This document shows, in pieces, positions 1 through 64,000 of a stretch of DNA of 64,000 nucleotides; the stretch's first letter is position 1, and the number at the start of each line of letters is the position of its first letter. Made by a program: the position numbers and the translations under genes. Below the pieces are notes generated by a model. The model was not told the origin of the DNA. It searched no databases and saw only the letters and a list, made by a program, of their open reading frames with translations. This DNA comes from Amorphochlora amoebiformis (taxonomy: Eukaryota > Cercozoa > Chlorarachniophyceae), in assembly GCA_054601695.1 (NCBI GenBank), contig BAAHQB010000063.1, forward strand, positions 620,001 to 684,000, in the 5' to 3' direction.

Positions 1-329
1 ATATACATACATTCATGCACATATATGTAGGTGTTATATGTACATATACATACATTCATGCACATATATGTAGGTGTTATATGTACATATACATACATTC
101 ATGCACATATATGTAGGTGTTACATATACATATACATTCATGCACATATATGTAGGTGTTATATATGTACATATACATACATTCATGCACATATATGTAG
201 GTGTTATATGTACATATACATACATTCATGCACATGTATGTAGGTGTTATATTTACATATACATACATTCATGCACATATATGTAGGTGTTATATGTACA
301 TATACATACATTCATGCACATATATGTAG
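1..329 (+). repeat. 43-bp tandem repeat made of an intron 3' end and exon start
   Basis: Seven copies, plus the real boundary at 330, of a 43-44 bp unit. Its key part is tgcacatatatgtag followed by GTGTTATA. GTGTTA starts at 31, 74, 117, 157, 201, 244, 287 and 330. Only the last copy continues into an open exon. Every copy carries an apparently equivalent acceptor (tgtag|GTGTTA), so the true exon is preceded by seven decoys. Confidence 0.9.
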
Positions 330-25147
<24,818 letters not shown>

Positions 25148-25354
25148 TGCGATAACTTGGCCAACGTTAATTCGAATGTAATTATATATATATATATATG
25201 TGTATATATATATATATATACATATATAATATATGTATATATATATATTTATATATAGTCTAGATGTGTATATGCATGTATGAATAATAGACTATAGAAT
25301 AGAAATGTGTGTGTGCGTGTGTGTGTGTGACTGTGTGTGTATGTAAATATGTAC

Positions 25355-25398
<44 letters not shown>

Positions 25399-25730
25399 TA
25401 GATACATGCCTAATGCGCTTAAAATTATTATAAGCTTTAATTGTTACACTAGCGTCAGAGGCGTTATTTAGTTACTTAAGTACTATGAAATATCCGGAAG
25501 TTGTTACAATAGCTGACAAAAGTTACAGGCATCCAATCCTCGTAGGTTGGAATCCAAACCTATTCCGAAGTTACAGTTTAGCAGCTTCGACTTCTTAATT
25601 AATTGCAATGATCTACAAAACATGCGCACAGCCGCGCCTACAGATGGTCCATCCTCGCAAATCTTTCAAGAAAATCGATACCTAACCCTTCCTCCAGTCC
25701 TCTTTTTTTTCCGAATTAATCCTGATACAT
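25148..25730. other. Convergent spacer between the FKBP15-like gene and RPL34
   Basis: 583 bp shared by two 3' ends. It holds short TA runs (25180-25400), a GT patch and non-repetitive sequence from 25400 (gcctaatgcgcttaaaattat resembles the sequence over the upstream stop codon). No clear gene is seen, and the short open frame at 25547-25780 overlaps the RPL34 3' end on the opposite strand. Confidence 0.6.
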
Positions 25731-26255
25731 TTACTTCTTTGCCTTGTCCTTGGTCTTCTGGGCACGCTGCACAGCCTTGACGATCTTTTTCTCCTCAATG
25801 AGGAACGCGCGAACGATTCTAGTACGGACGCTCATAGCACTGAGGCAACCACCGTAGGCCCTGGACACTTTACGCTGGCGCTTTTTAAGGGTGCGCATGA
25901 CCTTAGGGGCAACCGCCGGGATCTGAATGTCGTAAATTCTGGTTAGGTGGGCAAGAGTATAGTTTTTATGCCATATTTATACACACCCCGATAAGCTTCC
26001 TTCCAGTGTCACCGCATTTGGGGATTTGGCGCTTCTTATCCGTGTACTTGAAAGTCAACTTTCCGCCAGGAGTCTTGATGCTAGGAAGGCAAAATGTCAG
26101 AAATTCGTACTTCTGTGGAAATAAGCCCTTACATCTTGACGGAGTTTGACTTGGTGTTGTAGCAATGTCTCCTCTTGTACGTAAGACGCTGAAATTGCAA
26201 AATATAAGATTTTAAGGAGGAGGTGGGACGCATCTCGGTGCCACACCTGCACCAT
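25731..26255 (-). CDS. RPL34: Cytosolic 60S ribosomal protein L34 (eL34)
   Basis: Exons on the minus strand: 26247-26255 (MVQ), 26133-26188 (RLTYKRRHCYNTKSNSVK), 25987-26080 (IKTPGGKLTFKYTDKKRQ...), 25731-25922 (IPAVAPKVMRTLKKRQRK...). Total 351 nt, 116 residues, against about 117 in animals. The family landmarks RLTYKRR, YNTKSN, KTPGG, CG at the zinc-ribbon-like turn, RAYGG and RAFLIEEKKIVK are all present; the usual C-x-x-C partners are partly lost (CGDTG). Introns are only 64, 52 and 58 nt with no microsatellite, unlike most neighbouring genes. The start is the first ATG and gives the three-residue first exon typical of intron-rich ribosomal protein genes. Confidence 0.97.
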
Positions 26256-26434
26256 CTCGACTGCGGGCTCGGCGAATTGGAGCCGATATATTACTAATAT
26301 TCCGAAGAAATAGCATATATCTTATCTATTGTTACCTATAAATTATGCCAAAAATATATGATATATCTAAAGTCTAATATCTATATATTCTTCTAACACA
26401 CCAAGACTGCTTGCCCAATGGCTGACTCCCTCTG
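26256..26434. promoter_or_regulatory. Divergent 179-bp promoter region of RPL34 and CDC50
   Basis: Only 179 bp separate two divergent start codons, so both core promoters and both 5' UTRs must fit here. The sequence is AT-rich in the middle but without a TA microsatellite. No clear TATA box or initiator could be assigned with confidence. Confidence 0.6.

Positions 26435-26435
<1 letters not shown>
26418..26435 (+). promoter_or_regulatory. Five-codon upstream ORF overlapping the CDC50 start (TGATG)
   Basis: ATGGCTGACTCCCTCTGA (MADSL stop) ends at 26435, and its stop overlaps the CDC50 ATG as TGATG. If the transcript starts upstream of 26418, translation of CDC50 would depend on reinitiation or leaky scanning. 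The transcript start is not known. Confidence 0.45.
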
Positions 26436-30419
<3,984 letters not shown>

Positions 30420-31072
30420 GAATTTAATCAATATAGAATTAATCTTGCGTTCATGTATGCCACAGTCCCTGAGTCCCAAACACATGAATTTTAACCCAGG
30501 ATACTTGGGGACGTAAACCTTCTGCGAGCTGAATTTAAGCACCGCGATACCTATCCAAAATGAAAGGTATCGTAATTCAGCTTACGTGTGCAGTATCTGC
30601 GCCGATAACAAAGTCGCGGCGTTCAGTGAGGAAATTCTAGAAATTGCCGAGTATTTGTCAACTGCATGCAACGTATTATAGCCTAAGTTACTCATCGGAC
30701 TCAATCTGGCCTAGATTTAACTGAACCCATATGATAAAAGTTATCATGGTTTCTATATCAGTATATATCAACTATATATATATAGATCAAACACGCCCTA
30801 GTACGTAATTAAGTATAATGATTCAATCAGTAGCTAGACACGCGTATTTTCTAGAATTTAGCTGGTCTCTAGGGTCTAGTCTAGTAGTAGTATTTATGCT
30901 TGATGATCCGAGTCTAGGAACTCATTCAAGTTGGTTATATTTGTAGTTATAATTTGTCAGAACTCAAGCAGCAACTAGGGCAAGCAGCCATCATCTAGAT
31001 TATCTAGATTATATTCCCACTTTACCTACTAGTCTAGTAGTGGACCAAGTTATTGTTATCCCATGTGATAGT
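30420..31072. other. Convergent spacer between CDC50 and phosphomannomutase
   Basis: 653 bp of mostly non-repetitive sequence holding two 3' ends. The small motif (T)CTAGATTAT repeats near 30995-31010, and CTAGTCTAGTAG near 30880 and 31030. I see no gene, RNA or conserved structure in it. Confidence 0.6.
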
Positions 31073-38221
<7,149 letters not shown>

Positions 38222-38514
38222 TTTTGGGGGAAAAGGTATGGGGAGGAAGGTAGCCTCTGAGCTGGGTTATGAACCTGGGCTGACGTGAAATCATGTCAAA
38301 AAGACAAGACCTATTTTAATATGTCGGCTTACTGTTGGATAATGAAATATTGATATTCATATATTGTACTACGTTATAGGTATATCCAAATATGAATATG
38401 CAGATATCAATCTTTAAATCCGCTGTATTAAAGGGTATTGACGCTGCCCTGACCGTTTCGAAAAGTCTCCAAAAAAAGCCTGAAATCCTGGAGAGAATTA
38501 AAAAGTCGGCTAGA
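38222..38514. promoter_or_regulatory. Divergent promoter region of phosphomannomutase and RsgA
   Basis: 293 bp between divergent starts, free of TA microsatellites. A TGACGTGA motif lies at 38281-38288. If RsgA starts at the in-frame ATG 38392 rather than 38515, the spacer shrinks to 170 bp. Confidence 0.5.
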
Positions 38515-56379
<17,865 letters not shown>

Positions 56380-56746
56380 CTACTATCTGGACTATATATA
56401 CCATCTTCTAGATCTTAGGTCCAGATTCTAGACTATGCATACTAATTCGTAGCCTTGTTATCATCCGTACGTAGTATGATTAGATTTATCGGAATCTAAG
56501 TTTCGTTTATCCAAAATGGAAACTAAGCTAATTGTATATAATCCAAAAATTCACATTGTAATATATGGTATAAAGACTACATCTAGACATCTCTAGACAT
56601 CTGGTACGTGTATGTGTGCACAATTAAAGGTTCAAAAGATATCAGATAGAGATCAAATTTGATTGTGGGCCGTATAATACATTAGATACATCAAAGCTCA
56701 ACTTTAGGATGTCGCAATACGTATACTCTATATATACTAGATATAC
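56380..56746. other. Convergent spacer downstream of RsgA
   Basis: 367 bp of AT-rich, non-microsatellite sequence with short recurring pieces (ctagatcttaggtccagattctaga; tctagacatctctagacatc). It should contain two 3' ends. No gene recognised. Confidence 0.55.
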
Positions 56747-57014
56747 TCAATTCTTAGTACCAGTACCTATTCTTTCCTTTTGTTCACTGTCTAGACTGTT
56801 ATTATCGGCGACGATTCCCGGATCTTGGGCTGATTCCGTAATATCAGCATCTGCATTTAGAATTCGGAATTATTATTTCTACGTTCGGAGAATCTGGAGT
56901 ATACGTACATACTATGAAGACTGCTAGACTGCGTTATACCTGATTGCTGGCACGTGGCAGTAATGGCCTGAGCAAGTCGGGTTTCCAAGTGTTTCTGTGT
57001 AGATAAGGAATCAG

Positions 57015-57052
<38 letters not shown>

Positions 57053-57059
57053 ACCAGAA

Positions 57060-57090
<31 letters not shown>

Positions 57091-57169
57091 TATATATATA
57101 TATATATTTACATATTCATATTTATGTAGCATGTATGCATGGTTATGTATGCATCATGTCATAGGATGC

Positions 57170-57214
<45 letters not shown>

Positions 57215-57313
57215 AATACACACATAACTTTTAACATATACATACTTGTACGTTTTTACTATATATTGTATCTGTATGAATATATACATGCACATATCTT
57301 CCCAGATATATCA

Positions 57314-57402
<89 letters not shown>

Positions 57403-57433
57403 GTGAGAGAGAGAGAGAAAGAGAGATCTTTTC

Positions 57434-57471
<38 letters not shown>

Positions 57472-57483
57472 AATTTATAAATA

Positions 57484-57529
<46 letters not shown>

Positions 57530-57629
57530 GTATATATATATATGTGTGTGTGTATGTGTGTGTATGTGTATGCAGATATTGCCTGGAAGAGCTTGTCGTA
57601 TCCCTTAACATTACTCGAAAGTAGAGCAC

Positions 57630-57706
<77 letters not shown>

Positions 57707-57777
57707 ACATATGTGCATATAAATAGTTAATATTCATTTTTATTGTAGTATCAAATGAATCTAAATATACATTGTAT

Positions 57778-57816
<39 letters not shown>

Positions 57817-57820
57817 TTGT

Positions 57821-57899
<79 letters not shown>

Positions 57900-58033
57900 T
57901 ATATATGTGTGTATACCGGTATACCTATGCGCAATATAATGGAAAAAATATCAAAACATAAAGATTGTATATAAAAATCGTCTACACGATACCCCATACA
58001 GGAATCACTAAGTATGTACAGATAATACATATG

Positions 58034-58071
<38 letters not shown>

Positions 58072-58473
58072 CTTAGTGATTCCTGTATGGTGTTTTCGTG
58101 TACACGATACCCCATACAGGAATCACTAAGTATATACATGTAATATATATATATATATATGTATATGTATATATATATATGTATATACTTAGTGATTCCT
58201 GTATGGTGTTATCGTGTACACGATACCCCTTCCCTTCCTTCAACGCCTGAAATCAACAGTATAATACATGTACTATATATATATATATAAATGTATAGTA
58301 TATATATATATATATAAATGTGTGTTATAATATATATACATACATATGTATATTTATATATATATATACATATATGTATATATATATATATATATTATAT
58401 ACATATATATATTAATGTGTGTTATATGCACATATATTTATATATACATACATATGTATGATGTATATATATA

Positions 58474-58554
<81 letters not shown>

Positions 58555-58603
58555 TTCATATGCGATAGTCACGCTCTCATTCAGATATCCACTTAATCAA
58601 CCA

Positions 58604-58657
<54 letters not shown>

Positions 58658-58973
58658 TATTACTATGTGTGTATTTTACAGACAGGACAATACCAATTCC
58701 TCTCTTTCAGATATTAACAAAATAGTTATAAACTAAGATCATTCAGATATTAACAAAGTAGTTATATATAACGTTAGAAGCCCGAGCCCTAACACCAGAG
58801 CATAGCCGTACGGAAAACAAGCCGCCGCGATTAGAGGGGTAAGGGTCTTATCCAAGCCCTTAACCTCTAAGGATATAATTGCTTGGACCTATTTGTTATA
58901 TTTATAGATGTGTGTATATATGATATATGTATATGTATGTGTACGTATGTAGGGTCTTGATCGAGAAATTTGG

Positions 58974-59044
<71 letters not shown>

Positions 59045-59128
59045 AATACATATGTATATATAATATATATATATATATATATACATATATGTATACACAT
59101 ATATTTATACATATATACATATGCGTAA

Positions 59129-59175
<47 letters not shown>

Positions 59176-59234
59176 GCTAATATAAAGAAAGAATTACAAG
59201 AAAGACTATACATATATGAAAATATATTATATAC

Positions 59235-59303
<69 letters not shown>

Positions 59304-59383
59304 TATATATATATATATATATATGCTAAATAAAGAAAGAGTTACAGAGAAAGACAGAGAGCAAGCGAGAGGTGCCTACTTTA

Positions 59384-59428
<45 letters not shown>

Positions 59429-59485
59429 GTATTATATTTATGCATATATATGATACGTAAGTATATCTGTATATAATATATGTAT

Positions 59486-59540
<55 letters not shown>

Positions 59541-59567
59541 TATTGACAATACAAAAATTGATAACCG

Positions 59568-59615
<48 letters not shown>

Positions 59616-60056
59616 CATATATATGTATGTATATTCAGAGATATACTGGTCTTGATGGTATACTTCACGAGGTAGGGTTAGGGTTAGGATTAGGGTTAGG
59701 GTTAGGGTTGGGTTTGGGTTAGGGTTGGGGGTTAGGGTTAGGGTTAGGGTAGGGTTGGAGATTAGGTTGGTTACCGCGTGGTTTTTCATCCAAGGAAGAG
59801 ATTTCGGATAGTAAGTGACGTTTGGGGCTGTTAGGCATGCAAACTAATGTATGTGAATTGGACGTCTGCATGGGTTCTTATGTATATTCATTTGTTTTTT
59901 TGGGGGTTTGTTGACTGTTATAGATATCCAGGCGCATATATTGTATATTCTTACAACATAGACATAAAAACATAGAAATATACACTCACGTATCCTTACC
60001 TCCACATCAAGTAGAGACCCCTCGATCTCCTCCTTCACTGCCTCCGGACGCATCAT
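56747..60056 (-). CDS. Unrecognised minus-strand gene, structure only partly resolved
   Basis: Exons that join in phase on the minus strand: 57583-57629 ([17 protein letters not shown] donor), 56940-56994 ([18 protein letters not shown]) and 56747-56850 ([18 protein letters not shown]... ending TGTKN and TGA). A likely first exon, 60000-60056, encodes [19 protein letters not shown] and ends at a good GTAAGG donor, facing the uL2 gene divergently. Between 57630 and 59999 I could not build one consistent chain; candidates are near 58246 (ALKEGKG...), 58550-58575 (SVTIAYED), 58855-58890 (VQAIISLE) and 59780-59838 ([17 protein letters not shown]). The 3' part is helical and polar. I do not recognise the family. 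Two separate genes are possible. Confidence 0.4.
57984..58230. repeat. Inverted repeats around CGTGTACACG
   Basis: gtatatacttagtgattcct gtatggtgtt and its reverse complement flank a CGTGTACACG dyad at 58065-58137, giving stems of about 28 bp with one mismatch. A lone right arm lies at 57984-58016 and a lone left arm at 58181-58220, each next to TA arrays. Confidence 0.88.
58760..58890. other. GC-richer non-repetitive block of unclear role
   Basis: Non-repetitive sequence in an otherwise TA-rich stretch. On the minus strand it reads [19 protein letters not shown] and then a hydrophobic stretch [18 protein letters not shown] without stops; on the plus strand an open frame [17 protein letters not shown] runs to a GTAAGG. 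I cannot decide the strand. Confidence 0.3.
59636..59838. other. Ambiguous exon pair flanking a TTAGGG tract
   Basis: Plus strand: CAG|AGATATACTGGTCTTG..GAG|GTAGGG at 59638-59670 ([11 protein letters not shown]) and TTAG|GTTGGTTACCGC..ATA|GTAAGT at 59767-59811 ([15 protein letters not shown]), both phase 0. Minus strand: CAG|CCCCAAACGTCAC..CGCG|GTAACC also reads openly ([17 protein letters not shown]). Splice signals are good on both strands; only one can be right. Confidence 0.35.
59671..59766. repeat. TTAGGG telomere-like tract
   Basis: About 95 bp of GGGTTAGGGTTAGG with variants, ending ttggagattag. It forms the whole interval between the two ambiguous exons at 59638 and 59767. Confidence 0.9.
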
Positions 60057-60334
60057 CTAACCACGCCCCCCAAATTTACCCGGAAAATAATGCCGACATG
60101 TGTCCCGATAAAATAGGCACGTGTCAGAGTGTGAATTGCGTGAGAGGGGGGGCCGGGGGAGGGGAAATCGGGGAGTAAATGGGGAAGTCAACCTCACTCG
60201 GCGGCCATGAGTGATGGATATCCCGGTACACCGTGACATATCCTAGTGACAATTTGTGATATATCTGAGTGACATTGACTTACCGAACAATTATTCGACA
60301 AAACCTTCTCAGATTTTATCGGCTTGCGCAAGCG
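60057..60334. promoter_or_regulatory. Divergent promoter region upstream of the uL2 gene
   Basis: 278 bp without TA arrays, relatively GC-rich (cacgccccccaaa; gagaggggggg). It contains GCACGTGTC at 60118-60126 and a related ACATGTGTC at 60097-60105. If translation starts at the in-frame ATG 60269 the spacer shrinks to about 212 bp. Confidence 0.5.
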
Positions 60335-63893
<3,559 letters not shown>

Positions 63894-64000
63894 GTTTATT
63901 ATATATAAATATATAATATAATATATAAATAAATAAATATTTTTTTATATATATACATATTTTTAATATACGTTACAAATATATAGAACACTTTCATGAT
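63894..64000. other. Start of uL2 intron 5, cut by the window end
   Basis: Donor gtttat at 63894, then AT-rich sequence. The next exon is outside the window. Confidence 0.7.

Noticed and set aside
25939-25940. RPL34 acceptor at AACCAG, 16 nt before the chosen CATTCAG acceptor
   Set aside because: It breaks the frame; the chosen acceptor gives the family spacing between CG and PKV.
56709-56927. Plus-strand 72-codon frame beginning MSQYVYSIYT
   Set aside because: It overlaps a minus-strand exon with correct phase, splice sites and stop; no recognisable domain.
58760-58890. A tRNA or other structured RNA gene in the GC-richer block
   Set aside because: No cloverleaf, anticodon arm or A/B boxes could be fitted on either strand.

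Overview
This is a eukaryotic nuclear window, not bacterial. Genes are cut into small exons with GT-AG (rarely GC-AG) splice sites whose phases join exactly. Introns are filled with (TA)n, (CT)n, (GA)n, (GT)n and CCCTAA/TTAGGG repeats. Only about 7 kb of the 64 kb is coding, in roughly 95 exons. All exon models were built by hand from splice sites, reading phase and remembered family consensus. The organism is probably a protist with TTAGGG-type telomeres. An organelle-type RsgA GTPase with a signal-peptide-like start hints at an alga, but I cannot name a species.

Layout: (1) 330-25147, + strand, an FKBP15-like protein in about 40 exons, 5' partial; (2) 25731-26255, - strand, ribosomal protein L34e, complete, 4 exons; (3) 26435-30419, + strand, a CDC50/LEM3 P4-ATPase beta subunit, complete, 13 exons; (4) 31073-38221, - strand, phosphomannomutase, complete, 11 exons; (5) 38515-56379, + strand, RsgA/YjeQ circularly permuted GTPase, about 19 exons; (6) about 56747-60056, - strand, an unrecognised gene with only partly resolved exons; (7) 60335 to the window end, + strand, an organellar-type ribosomal protein uL2, 3' partial. 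Neighbouring genes strictly alternate in strand. Divergent pairs share 179-293 bp and convergent pairs share 367-653 bp. The divergent spacers are free of long microsatellites; nearly all repeat expansion is inside introns.

The most unusual signal is recurrent tandem copying of exon edges. At many exons a piece of the exon plus its splice site and some flanking intron is repeated 2 to 17 times, the copies separated by TA arrays. Examples are the FKBP active-site exon (9 copies), RsgA exon 11 (1 plus 16 copies), RsgA exon 5 (7 copies), and the acceptor of the first visible exon (8 copies). Two cases duplicate whole in-frame microexons: three 27-nt exons encoding an Ala/Pro nonapeptide and two 24-nt exons in RsgA. 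Telomere-like arrays carrying a shared ~40-bp element also sit inside introns, and in places they form the splice sites.

The genes are functionally unrelated housekeeping genes (endosome/actin, translation, lipid flippase, mannose metabolism, organelle ribosome assembly and an organelle ribosomal protein), so this is a gene neighbourhood rather than an operon-like system.
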